DNA of 64,000 bases from Sipunculus nudus. Taxonomy: Eukaryota > Annelida > Sipuncula > Golfingiida > Sipunculidae. Below the pieces are notes generated by a model that was not told the origin of the DNA, searched no databases, and saw only the letters and a program-made list of their open reading frames with translations. Location: positions 7,665,676-7,729,675 of the forward strand of contig CM049311.1 of assembly GCA_026874595.1 (NCBI GenBank), written 5' to 3'. The position numbers and the translations under genes were made by a program. Below, in pieces: positions 40,801 through 51,976 of the stretch. Numbering within the stretch: the stretch's first letter is position 1; every line of letters begins with the position of its first letter.

Positions 40801-43800
40801 GAACCAATGAAACTGGCTATATTTCTGTATTACATATAATCCTATCAGGTCTGTTTATTTCAGTATGACAGTGTCTTCATACAGTACATCACACCTATTG
40901 CAGTCTTGTATTATTTTAATATGGCCTTTTTTGTTTTTGAGTTGTTAAATCTAAATATTGATATCTTTGATAACCCTATATATTCTGCTAACTGCTCTCT
41001 TGTTTTAGCAAAACTAACCCAATTCTACAAGATGAGGATGCACAGAAAGCTTTATACAGAGACTGGTGGGTAACTCTTTTTTTCTTGTTTTCACTCTGCA
41101 GAATGTGTTTTCCATTGCAATAAAAGAATAACTAAACAAGCTTTATTATATAGAAACAACTGTCTTTATGTTACATGACCACCTGACCAAAATTTGTATA
41201 TCTAAACTGTTTTAATTAACAATTATTTTTCACCAAAGTAGGACAGTTACAAAGATATGAATTTTAGGCTTTTTTCCAAATTGATCATAATGATCCCTGG
41301 AACCAATTAGTTCAAGCACATAGCCGCTCTCGCCCTGTAGCCTATATCTTCCAAATTAAATGGCATTAAATGACCTGGTTAGCTGGTCATTTTTTTTTTT
41401 ATCTTGGTACCCAAGTGTTTAGAACTCTGGCAGGCTTTCAAATATGACAGAGCTTAAATAAAACTAAAAATGCAAAGACTGAGCACATTAAAAAAAAACA
41501 GAGAAGAAATTAAATTAATATCGGTAATAAACATTCAAAACTAATTCCTTGGGCAAATGTATAATTGATCCTTTTGTTCTATTTTAGGAACAGTTAGTTA
41601 TCAATATTTACGTTTATCCAAATTTAACCTACATCAGTTGATGCCCTAATGATTCATGCAAATAAATAATGATATTAAACCTTTAGATTGCAAACTATCA
41701 AGTGTTTCATAAGCAGAATTGTCATGCTTAAAAAATAACACAAATTTTTGTGTCGACCATTAAAATAAAATATGATTTTAAGGGGGGAAAAAGTAAGGGT
41801 TCTCAGGCACCGCCTGTGTCAATTTGAACCCCCACCATCGTTTAAGAGATAAAATAATACAATTTTGATCAGATTTCCTTTGTTATGTAGTGCTTTTACC
41901 TGTTAAGCAAAAAAAATTCCTTTATTATCATGCTTTTCCCTGATCATATGACATTTTTATCAAAACATACAAAAAAAGATAAAACATAAACAATCACCCG
42001 CCCGCACTGATTTCTGGAAAATAGTGCCTGAGAACCATACCTTTTTCTTTTTTGCCTGACAGGTCATCAGGTTCAGGTTGGTTAAAATATGTGGCCGTAA
42101 AATCCTGTTTCAACCCAAATATTATGTCTTCCACAGGGCAGAGAGTCTGACATCCACATTTCAGTCCCTGAAGACAGGTGCTTGTCCCTTTTTCTATATC
42201 TGCACACATCAGATGACTGCCCTCTTCAGGGCTGCAAAGGTCAGCAAAGTGGGTCAATGTCACGCCCTTCTGACCCCGACGACCCGAGGGTTACGTGAAG
42301 CCTTGGATAGAGAAGGTAACAACTTGAGTAACTGAGACTTGAAACAAATCGAACAGAGCTAGATAGACATACTGGTTAAGATGCAAAGAGGTGGGATACA
42401 GACTAATGTTTTCTCATGTCTAAGCTACTGATGATGGCTCCTGGATATTTCCAGGTCCGGGGCTTATTTAATCTGAAAACTAGAAGGCTTGATAATAATT
42501 TATCTTTCTTGTCATGTGATTCTTTTGATTCTCATCAAGATGACAGTGCCACATACAGGCCATGGAAAAGGTTCCATTTTATTGTTTGTTTTTAGCTCAG
42601 CTGACTGAATGTCATCTGAGCTACAGTGATCACGCTTTTTTCCATCGTCTGTCTGTCTGTCTGTCCATTAATCAGGCACAAATCTAAAGCGCTGGACCTA
42701 GAATGTTCTAACTTGACATCTAGGGAATTCCATGATAAAATATCCTTGGAAACCTGAAATTAGGTCTCTGTTACCCATATCCTGTGAGCTATGGGGCTTG
42801 AAAGTAAACCCCCCCCCCTCCCCCAAAGAATAATTAAAAATTTGATACAAAAGCTCCAGTATCTTAATAACTAATGCATTGATGACCAAAATTTTTTCTG
42901 CATGAATATTGATCAGAAAGTGTTTCATCAGTTCCTGCAGATGGGTTGCGCTACCTGGATTTTCCCAATTTTTACAATTTTTTTTTGTGTAGTTTTGAGA
43001 CCTTCAAAGAAGCAGTTATCTATTAACCAGGCACAAAAAGTCACCACTGAACCTAGAATCTTCTTACTTTATATCTTGGGAGGTCCATGAAAAATTTCCT
43101 TGGAAACCTGAAATTAGGTCTCTGTTATCCATATCCTCTAAGCTATGGGGCTGATAAGTAGCTCAAAAATATTTTAAAATTTGATACAAAAGCTCCAGTA
43201 TCTGAATAAATAATGCATTGATCACCATGATTTTTTGCATGCATATTCATCATTAATTGTATCATCAGTTTCTGCAGACTGGTGGTGCAACCTGGATTTT
43301 TTTTTTCCAATTTTGCACATTTTTTTCTCTATTTTTGAGACCTTAAAAGATGTGGTTGTCTGTCAACAGGGCAAATCATAACCATTGCACGTAGAATTTT
43401 CTTACTTGACATCAAGTGAGGTCCATGAAAAAACTTCTAAGAAGCTTTTAATTAGGTCTCTGTTACCCATATCTTTCGAGCTAAGCTTCAGTTTAGTGGG
43501 GATACCACCTACAAAATTTGGCATTCAGATGATAAAATTCCTTTTGTGAATGTCTTCTTAGTCAGCTGAGCATCATGACCCAGGGGTCACTTTTTTTTTT
43601 TAATTTTAAATTTTAATTTTGTGAACCTGTTGTTGTGTTTGCCAGTTATCCTTGCTATGTAAGCATGGATCAGCTAATCAGCTGTTTCAACTGACATCTA
43701 TGTTAAGATTAGCTTTAGACTAACAAAAAGTATTGTCTAATAATTGTCTGGTTATGCAGATTCTCCTGTAGAACGAAAACTCTTGGATGGATAGAAGCCT

Positions 43801-46800
43801 GCCATTTCCATATTCAAACAACATCTTCTTGTACATTACAGAAGGGGATGCCTACCATGGCACTTAACTTAAAATATTTAAAAGAAATGAAGATTTTGAA
43901 AATGTGATACTCCATGTAAACTCTAATTTTTGACTACTGATTGTCTTGCCTATTTCTAGGTATTGAATATACAATGCCACTATGTGAGAAAAAATCCCAC
44001 CATGACCTGGACAGCCAGACCATAACAGAAAAAAATGCAGAGGTTAATACAGACAAAGGTGAAACTGAAGAAAGGTAAGACTAGACACACTTTGAGGGAA
44101 ACATAATGTGGTTATGCCACTAAAAGTATTATTAATATTTCAGGAAAGACTTCTTGTTTATACTCCTTTCTTTGTAAATTTATGCTTTTGTTGACAATTA
44201 ATCAAAGAATGTGGGTAAGAACATTTGATTACTTAAAAAATGGACCCCAAAAATACATACATGATTTTGATAATGAACATTTGACCTTTGAAATAGACAC
44301 ATCAGTGCATTTGTAATAGGAGTGTACCTTGACAAATTTCTGCTGATTTGTGAGATAAAAGAATGTACTTGCTTGTCTCAGTGTATGTTGAAGCAAACTG
44401 CGTTTCTATTTCTGAACAGTCAGCCCTCGTCAGAAGCCTCAGCAACCTCAGCAGAACCTGACGAACCAGATGACGGAGCCTCAGAGTGGCTGCAGAGTAT
44501 GGGTCTAAACAAACGAGACTTTCCTTCACTCGAGCCCCACAGAGTCAAGCTGTATCCTGTCAATTGTCGATACTGAAACGTGTACTCAGAATGTTTATTT
44601 TCCTGAAGTTTGTAGCACTAACTGGAACCTACTTAAAAATTCTTTTTTTTTTTTTTTTTAATTTTAAAAATCTAAATTGGATATCCAGGAATTTTTTAAA
44701 AGTGGAAATAAAAAGAATGGTAATTAGAATAAAAAATTTCCCTTGGTGTGTTGTTTTAGTCCCTCCATCAACTGTTGGACATAGAATTTGAGTTCATTTT
44801 GAAAAACCACTTTGCTTTCAAATGAAAAATGCATTTTGGCAGTCATTAAGAAGAAAATAAACATCTTAACTAAGAATTTAATTAAGCAGTCACTTAAATG
44901 TTTGAGAAAACAAGACTTATTTTATCCTGAAAATGTTAAAAAAATTCATAAATTAATTTAATAAAATTAAGACATAGTTATTATTTTATTATCTGCTGAC
45001 ATGACCATTAACACTCATCTTTTATGAACATTGTAGGCATTTTACATTGTCATTGAAAACTGATTGGTAGGCTCCTCATTGTGTAGCAAAATACAGGTAA
45101 ACTGTATAAGGTAATAAAGATCAATGTTATGACTTTATATATCATCATGTATACTGAGTGTGTGTAAATAATTTGAAATTCCTTTATCAAGGAATAAATT
45201 TCTTCAGCCAATGGTTTACCTATGTATTAACTATGTATAATGTATGTGTTATTGATCTGACAACCCTTACGTTAAAATCATAGTGCGCCACTGGAATCCA
45301 TACAAAGGTGATGATCCTTAACATTGCACCAGACAGAGGGAGGGGTTTCGTGTGATTGACAACCGACCAGAATCGCTTGTGTTTGTCCAAGGACCAGAGA
45401 CACAGGCTCTGATCAACTACCTACTGAACTGTCGCAGCTGTATATCTCCTACTGGGCCACTGGGTGGAGTTCCTCCTACAATATTTGCACCAGTGGTGTT
45501 TAAAGGAGCAACACTAAAGACTTTACAAGTAAGTGTAAACCAGGAATTCTCTGACAGTGATGTAGGACTCCAGTTCAGACTTAGACTTGACTCTGGACTC
45601 CAGGAATCTTGCAATAACATTTAACTGGACTTAAGCCCAGTTGCGGTCCTAAATACCATTGTTACAGTTGTGACGTCATAATGGTTACCAAAGTGATACA
45701 CAGATGCCCCTGGGCTTAAGTCACCAACATGACTTAAGTCACCTTATTGCAATTCACCCCTGTCCACTGAGATTCATACTTGGACTTGAGGGTCCTGAAC
45801 TTGGAATTGTACCCAGACTCAGAGATAAGGACTTGAGCTATCAGGCCTAGTCCAACTCTTGTCCTATAGAGAAAACAATCAGTCTCTTATTATAAAGACT
45901 TGTGTACATGTGGGAACTACTAACGGAATATTACAAAATAATGACACTATACCAGTGTGTATTATACCAAGCTTTGCACATCGTTAGGAGCTATAAATGT
46001 AATAAACCATTTCAATAAAAGCATATGAAAATATAAACATTTATTTTACATGGATTGTACAGATAGTTATTATATATAATCAGTGCACTCTTCATGGCTC
46101 AGATGATGGTGTTAGGTAGTATGTAGATGTGGAGGAATCTGGAGAACCCGGAGAAAACCACAGGCCTTGGACAGGCAACTACAACCCACTCTCATAGCTA
46201 CGACGGGGATCGAACCCGGGTCGCCAGCTGAGAGAGCCGATCTTTTTACCCCTTCACTGTCCTGGCCCTACCAGGCATGTATGATCTGACTTAAAAATGT
46301 TAATGATAATCTGGGATGTCCATTTTAAATTGCATCTTAAGGATATATGTATTGGACTAGGACTTGGACTCAGGTTCCAAATGACTCTGACTTGAAGGTG
46401 GACTCATACTTCAGGGTTACAGACTTGGGACTCGAGTGGCCTGGACTCGGACGTGCACTCAGAAGGTGTAGACTTGACCACATCACAGTCTACTGAAAAC
46501 GAAGTCACACAGTAACTTGCTCCTATTTTATTCTGCCAGATAAATTTGAACTGTATTAAGCCAAGAGGGTCATGTTGCCCTGCTTATTTTATTGCCTTAA
46601 ACATGTTCCCAGTACTGGTTATAATTTTATGCTGAAATCTGGTTTCCAACAACTTAAAATAACACCAAAAACAAGGAAGGACACAGAGCTATGCATATTG
46701 TTACAGCTTTCTCCTCGAGCACTTTTTATCCACTCTGTGCAGTCTTTAATCTTACTCCTCCTGGTTCAATCATTTCACTATGTTAGTGGCAACAGTGTAA

Positions 46801-47574
46801 CTCATGCAAGTTAACGGTGTGTGCAGGTTTTCTCTATTTATGGCATGGAATATTGACAGAATGTAACAGCCTGTTGTTCAGCCTTTAGATGGTAAGTGTT
46901 AGGTCACCCGTTGTTGTTAGGGATAAAATTGCAAAAGGAAAGTTTTGAAAACTTTCATTGCTAGTTCTCTACCTATCCCAAATATCCAGTTATTCTTGGA
47001 GACCACAAAATTGATGAGTCAGCTGTCGTAATGCACATCATTCCAAGATGGCAAATAAGGTAAACCATCATCTAAAATTGGCTATTTTTGAAGGAACATT
47101 TTAATATTATTATTAAATATTTTAACACTTTTTTCCTTAATATTTTAAATATACTGTCTTTAATCTTATAGGTCAAAAATAGTATTTCTCCTAAACATGA
47201 GAATTCTCCTGTACTTCCAGGTTCGTCAGGGAAGCCTGAAGCAGGATGGTGGTAAACGACAAGCGTATAACTTAGAGCTGACTGGCCCTGTGCTTCCTCA
47301 CACTGTGCAAGGTCTGTGCAGCCTTCTGAAGGACACCCAGCAACAGTTTAATGTGGTCTTTAGTAATCACGATGTTACAGCTCCATTTAATGCTTCATGC
47401 CACAAACCAGCTCAGGACACATCACAGCACCAAACAACAGATCTCAATGAAGATATTATTGATGAAAAATTTGATATCACGAATGAGGAATGGATTTCAC
47501 GTGCCTCTGACCTAGGACGTCATTGTATGATAGACATGGTTTATGACAGTGAAGCATTTAGCTGGACACTATGA
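28845..47574 (+). CDS. DONSON: DONSON replisome/checkpoint factor (downstream neighbour of SON)
   Basis: Ten plus-strand exons: 28845-29120, 38936-39025, 39582-39779, 40267-40385, 41009-41065, 42137-42315, 43960-44074, 44420-44551, 45333-45528, 47221-47574. They total 1716 bp with unbroken phase, giving 571 residues, close to human DONSON (566). Recognised blocks: basic N-terminus with AAKRRNPFGQDNQ, CPVDWCMRTKVRFVSDTPFS, HCHYWQHPNLPWLKLFPR, RDWAESLTSTFQSLKTGACP, FFYICTHQMTALFRAA, LTPTTRGLREALDREGIEYT, an acidic Ser-rich stretch before WLQSMG, DNRPESLVFVQG, PTIFAPVVFKGATLKTLQ and LELTGPVLPHTVQGL. In animals DONSON acts in the nucleus in CMG helicase assembly and fork stability (family knowledge). 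Odd points: 9.8-kb first intron, GTGGGT donor after exon 5, and a U12-type intron after exon 8. AATAAA signals follow at 47634-47639 and 47658-47663. Confidence 0.95.
29140..29330 (+). mobile_element. tRNA-derived SINE-like element in DONSON intron 1
   Basis: Just after the exon 1 donor, TAGCCTAATGGTTAAG (A box-like) and GGTTCAAATCC (B box) are spaced as in a tRNA gene. The acceptor and T stems do not pair properly, so this is a SINE head or degenerate tRNA pseudogene rather than a working tRNA. The 3' limit is approximate. Confidence 0.6.
29709..29832 (+). repeat. Outer inverted repeat, left arm (DONSON intron 1)
   Basis: Starts GGAGATCTCGGACC and contains several further (T/C)TGGACCA / CTCGGACCA words. 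An inverted relative lies at 38316-38451, ending GGTCCGAGATCTCC. The two are 8.6 kb apart and both face inward. Confidence 0.7.
30464..30621 (+). repeat. Inner inverted repeat, left arm (DONSON intron 1)
   Basis: Shares TGTCACAG, TTGAGATGGGAAT, AGTTGACA(T/C)TGGAATATTCC and GGATATCCTGAAA, in the same order, with the reverse complement of 36121-36348. Confidence 0.7.
30746..33912 (+). repeat. Dispersed CAGCTGA/CCATGGGTC repeat cluster (inverted relative of 14.8-18.2 kb)
   Basis: Begins TTTAACTCAGCTGACTATAA, passes through a CCGTCTGTCTGT tract (30801-30845), and carries two diverged direct copies of a module with TCTCCTACCAT...TTGGGTCA and ATTAAGGAAAAA (about 30920-31500 and 31590-32110). The cluster closes with GCGCCTTGACCCATGGGTCC at about 33884-33903. 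No coding capacity; the open frames at 30746-31122 arise from the CTGTC tract and AT-rich repeat. Confidence 0.6.
34055..34350 (-). pseudogene. C-terminal remnant of a non-LTR reverse transcriptase
   Basis: The minus-strand frame ends with YSIKGAKVWNNMIEDI and then STFKRCLREHF. This is the usual C-terminal pattern of CR1/L2-like polymerases (RGxxLWNxLPxxIR ... SxSxFKxxLKxxL). Upstream, the frame runs into a simple repeat, so only the tail survives. Confidence 0.65.
34436..34505. repeat. GGGCGGGTAATACCC palindromic simple repeat
   Basis: Overlapping direct and inverted copies of CGGGTAATACCC and GGGTAAACCCGGGC; capable of hairpins. The GC content contrasts with its surroundings. Confidence 0.7.
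36121..36348 (-). repeat. Inner inverted repeat, right arm (DONSON intron 1)
   Basis: Partner of 30464-30621 in opposite orientation; somewhat longer because of internal insertions. Confidence 0.7.
36990..38095 (+). repeat. ~16-bp TTTCATTCAATC tandem repeat, 1.1 kb
   Basis: Long degenerate array of TCTTTCTTTCATTCAA and shorter TTCATTCA units. It creates long spurious frames rich in Phe, Ser, His and Leu. Located within DONSON intron 1. Confidence 0.9.
38316..38451 (-). repeat. Outer inverted repeat, right arm (DONSON intron 1)
   Basis: Ends GGTCCGAGATCTCC, the reverse complement of the start of 29709-29832, with several internal GGTCCGAGAT words. It lies about 480 bp before DONSON exon 2. 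Confidence 0.7.
39814..39930. mobile_element. Short MITE-like element in DONSON intron 3
   Basis: Left end AGTGATACCTCGCTTACAC; right end read inward AGTGGAATCTCGCCTGACCA. Same style as the element at 24457-24631. Confidence 0.5.
42594..43572. mobile_element. CAGCTGA-ended non-autonomous element (about 1 kb)
   Basis: AGCTCAGCTGACT at the left matches, inverted, AGTCAGCTGAGC at 43560-43571. After the left end come GTCATCTGAGC and a CTGTCTGTCTGTC tract, and after the right end CATGACCCAGGGGTCAC, as in the other members at 14.8-18.2 and 30.7-33.9 kb. Internally, a ~360-bp module (GAAACCTGAAATTAGGTCTC ... CAAAAGCTCCAGTATCT) is present about three times. Located within DONSON intron 6. Confidence 0.65.
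44552..45332 (+). other. DONSON: U12-type (minor spliceosome) intron of DONSON
   Basis: The donor reads GTATCCTG, matching the U12 5' site (R)TATCCTT in its first six bases. Eleven nucleotides before the 3' site is TCCTTAAC (45315-45322), the U12 branch-site consensus. The acceptor is CACCAG. With this junction exon 8 ends in CT and exon 9 begins with A, giving a Leu codon and continuous phase (VKL then QREGFRVIDNRPES). No other intron in the window has both signals. Confidence 0.88.
46060..46280 (-). mobile_element. tRNA-derived SINE, copy 2
   Basis: Inverted relative of 26805-27030. On the minus strand: GGGGTAAAAAGATCGGCTC, CAGCTGGCGACCCGGGTTCG (with B box GGTTCGATCC), GGGTTGTAGTTGCC, and the tail ACCATCATCTGAGCCATGAA. 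Located within DONSON intron 9. Confidence 0.8.
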
Positions 47575-48094
47575 TACATACACATCCAAAAACATCTAGG
47601 CATTTGTGATTTGTATAATATTTATGTGTATTTAATAAACTTGTTGATAGTGTTGTTAATAAAAACCTATTTTGTAATTTGATCTAATTTCTAACAGGTA
47701 ATGTTTTGTCATTGTCCATTTGATCCAGAATATACCCACCATAGTTTACAGAAAAAAAACGGGGCATGAAATTGTTTCTTTTTTTAATTTGGTATCAAGA
47801 CTAAATTCATTAAAATTACCTCCACAAGAAATTTGATAAAATTTTTATTTGAATGCCAGTTGTTCCGGTTGAACAATAAAGTATTTTCAAGAAGAATATG
47901 CACAGAATAGCTGAAATTTATTTTGGTTTATATGTGGCTCTTTCAGCAGATGATGATAACCACAAAATTGATGATTTGTGCAGACATTGGTTTTGATACA
48001 TTCATGTTAAGGTTCAGAGGTCCGATTATTTTTGAGGACCATGAATTAAGAGTTTCATCATGCTTAAAATTCCTTTAAATTGTTGGTCTGTTTT

Positions 48095-49140
48095 TTAGCG
48101 AACCTGTGAGCTTATGCGATGGTGCGGCGTCATCCGTCGTCCGTCATCTGTACGTTAACCATAGCTATCTCAAGAACGGCAGGAGCTAGCATCACAAAAT
48201 TTTTTGCAAATAATCAGTCATCCAAAAAACTATCAGATTTTGTTTATTTTTTTTTCTAACTGCATTTCCATAGATTTTATAGGGGAAAAAGCTAAAAAAG
48301 TTTTAAAAATCTTCTTCTCCGAAACTGTCCAGCCAAATTGTCCAATATTTCACAGAAATGATCCCTGGAACAATCTTTCTCAAGTTTGTTTGAATAGTTC
48401 CAGTTCGGAGATTTTTGGCCGAGTTACAGGAGGTTGAACTTTGTTACCTGTGCAAGAAAGCATATTAAAATTTAAATCTCAGAAAGGGCTGGAGCTATCA
48501 TCACCAAATTTTATGCCAATGTTGGTCACATAGGTCATATCTAAAATTGAGGTATTGGTGGCGCCACCTGCATTGGCTTTTTTTGTACGGGGTCATCAGT
48601 GCCTGTATCACACTGAGGGCTACAAAAAACTTCTTCTCTGAAACCATATGGCAAAATTGTTTAATATCGCACAGAAATAATCCTAGGGTAGTGCTTTCTG
48701 AAATTTGTTCAAATGGTCTTTTTTCAGTGACTTTTGGCTAAGTTATGGGAAACTGTATTTAGTAATGCCATAACAGCCCATTTTAGCTCATTGGCTACAA
48801 AGATCTTCTTCTCAAAAACCACTGGGCCAAATTCTTAAATCTCACACATTAATTATCCTCAGATGATGATAATTCAAGTTTGTTGAAATGGTTTTGGTTC
48901 ATTGCTTTTTTGGCTGAGTTACGGGAAGCTGAACTTAGCCAGTTTGCTGTATCTTCCTAAATGAGTTATAAACCTGCCAAACGTTTTTCGACTGATGCTA
49001 CTGAAGCCAATTTGTTAAATATCTTACAAGAATAATCCCAACAATAATTCTTATAATAAAATGTCATTAATGGTTCCACATGAATGATTTTTGGCTGAAT
49101 TATGGAGATTGAATTGAGTCATTTTACCATATTTGTTAGC
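48095..49140 (+). repeat. Diverged tandem modules of a dispersed repeat (about four copies)
   Basis: After GAACCTGTGAGCTTATGCGA and a CCGTCGTCCGTC tract, a ~200-bp module recurs about four times. Each has CTTCTTCTC(C/T)GAAAC, CAAATTGT...AATAT(T/C), an AATNATCC word, GTTTGTTNAAATGGT and GATTTTTGGC(T/C)GA(G/A)TTA(C/T)(A/G)G. Module 1 is about 48300-48435, later ones end near 49115. A perfect GGTGGCGCCACC is at 48557-48568. The short frames here are not genes. Confidence 0.65.
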
Positions 49141-49574
49141 TGTTTTATGCTGTTACATCTAGCCTGGCACCAGTTTATCAGCATCTATTACATCATGAAT
49201 TTAGACATTTAGATTTCAGGTTATCTTTGGTTAATATTGACAAGATAGTTTTTTAAAAAGCTTTTAAAAAAAATAGATTTATGGTTTAAGTTATTCATCA
49301 TACCAGGCAATGTTACAATCATTGATATTCCTCTCTCTGTGGCTATATAAAGACAACTGTTCTTGGATTATAAATTATTGGTATCCGTACTCAGCTTTAT
49401 TCAAGAATTTGCCATCAATGAGATATATCTGTATTTTAATTTTGCATTCAGTATTCATCCGTTAAAACTTTACATATATTCCTGATTTCTTTTTTTTTTA
49501 AAGTCAGCTGAAAAGCATTTTGTATTGGGAAAATAAATTTCAAAGTTATTTCAAGTAGGGACCACTTTTGTGTA

Positions 49575-49960
49575 CAGATGGCAGCACTCGGATTACCATT
49601 GGCAGATTGCCAGAGCCTTGATGTTGGCCATTAGTTTTGGCACAGTGCCAGGATTGGAAGAAGTGCAGCCAGGTATAGGTCAAGAGTTTACTCAGTGGAG
49701 TAGCTGCATTCTATTTATAGCTTTGGCAGACTGCTCACTGCATCATATTTGGCACCAAAGTTCAGCCTGAATCTATTTATAGCTTTGGCAGACTGCCAAC
49801 TGTGTCAGATTATGCAACAGGTCAAGAGTTCACTCAGTGCAGCTAGGTACAGGCCAAAAGTTCACTCAGTCTAGCCAGGTGCAGGTCAAGAGTTCACGCA
49901 GTACAGTAGCTTGAGGCAGCAATTTGTCACAGGTCACTCGGGGGCAACTGCCTGACTCAC
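49575..49960 (+). repeat. Local short repeats (TTTATAGCTTTGGCAGACTG; GGTCAAGAGTTCACTCAGT)
   Basis: ATCTATTTATAGCTTTGGCA is doubled at about 49710 and 49770, and AGGT(A/C)...GGTCAAGAGTT(T/C)AC(T/G)CAGT occurs about four times between 49670 and 49900. No coding signal. Confidence 0.6.
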
Positions 49961-50329
49961 GTTAGCTTTGTCAGCCCAGTGCATCAAACTCTGGGGAAGT
50001 TTGATGTATTGGACTGGTATTTTGACCTGTCTATGCATTTTTGATGGTATTCTCATTTACAAGACAGGTGGTGCCACCTACATTGACCTTTGCAGTGTAT
50101 GCACCTGCTTAATTCTACAGAGGAATTTGATACATCAGCCTAAAATTGGGCATGTTTATACATATTGGGTAGCTTTAAATGTACAAGACTGGTTGCGCCA
50201 CCTACAATAATTTTTGCAGTGTATGTCCCTGCTTATTTCACAGGAGGGGTTTGACATATCAGTCTGACATTGGGCATATTTATATATCTCTTCGGTGTAT
50301 ATAAGACTAGTGGTGCCAGCTACAATCAT

Positions 50330-51190
50330 TGTATCCACCAAAACAGAGTCTTGCGGATACTATGTTTTCAGTCAGATGCTGACTCTGCCGCCATCGCCAC
50401 ATAGGTTTCTTGAGAACTCCTCCATAACCACTGGGCAGAATTTTTTAAAATTCGGAATTATGATCAGTCACATGTGAACTGCTGTGCCGTCATTTTTGGT
50501 TGACCTCTGACCTTTCCTTGCTGCCCAGCGTCCTTTTGTGCGTCTGTTTCAACACATAAACCCACATATCTCGGGAACCGTTTGACCGATCAGGCTAAAA
50601 ATTTTGCACAGATGTAGCCCTTTGATAGCTTTATAACATACACTAAAAATGGTGGCGCCACCTGCAACCATTTTTGCACAGCATCCATCTGTTCATCTGC
50701 CTAGGAATAATATCACTCATATGTCAGCAGTGGTTTGACTTTACCACCTGAAATTTGCAGGTTTTCTCGATTTTATGACAAGTGGCGCCACCTACATTCA
50801 CATTTACTCTGCAGACATCCAAGCTCATATCTCAGGAACCGTTTGACCAATTTGGCCAAAATTTTGCTTGTGCATAGATCTCACATAGCTCTTCATCATA
50901 GTCAAAACTGGTGGCGCCACCTGCAACCACTTATGCACTGCGTCCATCTGTTCATCTGCTTTGGGATAAAATCACTCATATCTCAGCAGTGGTTTGACTT
51001 ATCCACCTGAAATTTTGCAGGTTTATACATCCTGGACAATTTTCTCGATTTTATGACAGGTGCCACCATCTACATTCACGTTTACGCTGCAGACATCCAT
51101 GCTAATATGCAACACACCTCACTCTATTCCCCTTGCCACTTAATCCATGACTCACTTCACCCGTCCCACTCTGATTTCTGCGGATACACA
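50330..51190 (+). repeat. Dispersed repeat with GGTGGCGCCACC palindrome, copy B
   Basis: Inverted relative of 18860-19490. Internally duplicated: the segment with GGTGGCGCCACCTGCAACCA (50651 and 50910), CATCTGTTCATCTGC and CAGCAGTGGTTTGACTT appears twice. Related short copies with GGTGGTGCCACCTAC precede it at 50040-50330. Confidence 0.7.
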
Positions 51191-51776
51191 GTCGCTTGTT
51201 GACTACCCATATTCTGGTTTTAAAATGTCCTAGTCTGAAACTTGCAGGTGGGAAACGTCCATTTTGCTGAAATCATTATGACTAAGGTAGATATGCAGAA
51301 ATTAAGAGGATCAATATTAAATTTTAAAAATAAACCTCCATTCATACTCTTAAACTTTGCACAGGTTCGCATTAGGCCTGTAGGCCTTGTTAAAATATTG
51401 CAAGTTGCTTATTTACACTAAATTTTATAAATAAGGACTGGATAAGGTAGAGCAAGGCAACCCTTAACCCAAAAGATCTCATTTAATTGTCATTTAAACT
51501 GCCCTCATTAACATGCTTTATAAGCCACCTAATTCAGGATTTCTTGATTCATGATATTTTTTCTTTCTATCATTCAAAAAGTGGAGGCAAGTTCTGGAAA
51601 GTAGGGCTTTTTTAAACAGAGGAATTTCTAAACCCTGAGAGTGGAGAACAAAACAGAACAAGTAAATAGACTGAACAACATTTCTTGGTCAAAATATAAT
51701 GATAAAACTCTATTACATATCCATTTACTGTTTCACATGTCCAGAATATAAGGGCAAACAAAATATTAAAGATACA

Positions 51777-51976
51777 CAGGGGCGGATCCAGGATTTAGGA
51801 AAAGGGGGTCCAACCCAGGAACACTAATGAAACCCTAATAAAAGGTCACCAGGTCTGGAAAAGCGGGGTCCAGGCCGCAAAATTTTGTCTGAAGCCCTTA
51901 AAAAAATGTTTCAGATGAAAAGGGGGGGGTCCGGTCCCCGGGGACTCCCCCCCCCCCCCCCCTGAATCCGCTTCTG
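51777..51976. mobile_element. 200-bp MITE with ATACA target duplication
   Basis: Ends CAGGGGCGGATCCAGG and, inverted, CAGAAGCGGATTCAGG. ATACA flanks both sides (51772-51776 and 51977-51981). The interior has GGGGGTCC words and an 18-C run. No coding capacity. Confidence 0.75.

Noticed and set aside
41061-41070. GTAACT donor after TGG for DONSON exon 5
   Set aside because: It breaks phase with the next exon; the GTGGGT donor at 41066 gives DWAESLTS, matching the family.
45352-45624. 90-codon frame treated as a separate gene
   Set aside because: Its first part is DONSON exon 9; the rest is intron read-through past the GTAAGT donor at 45529.
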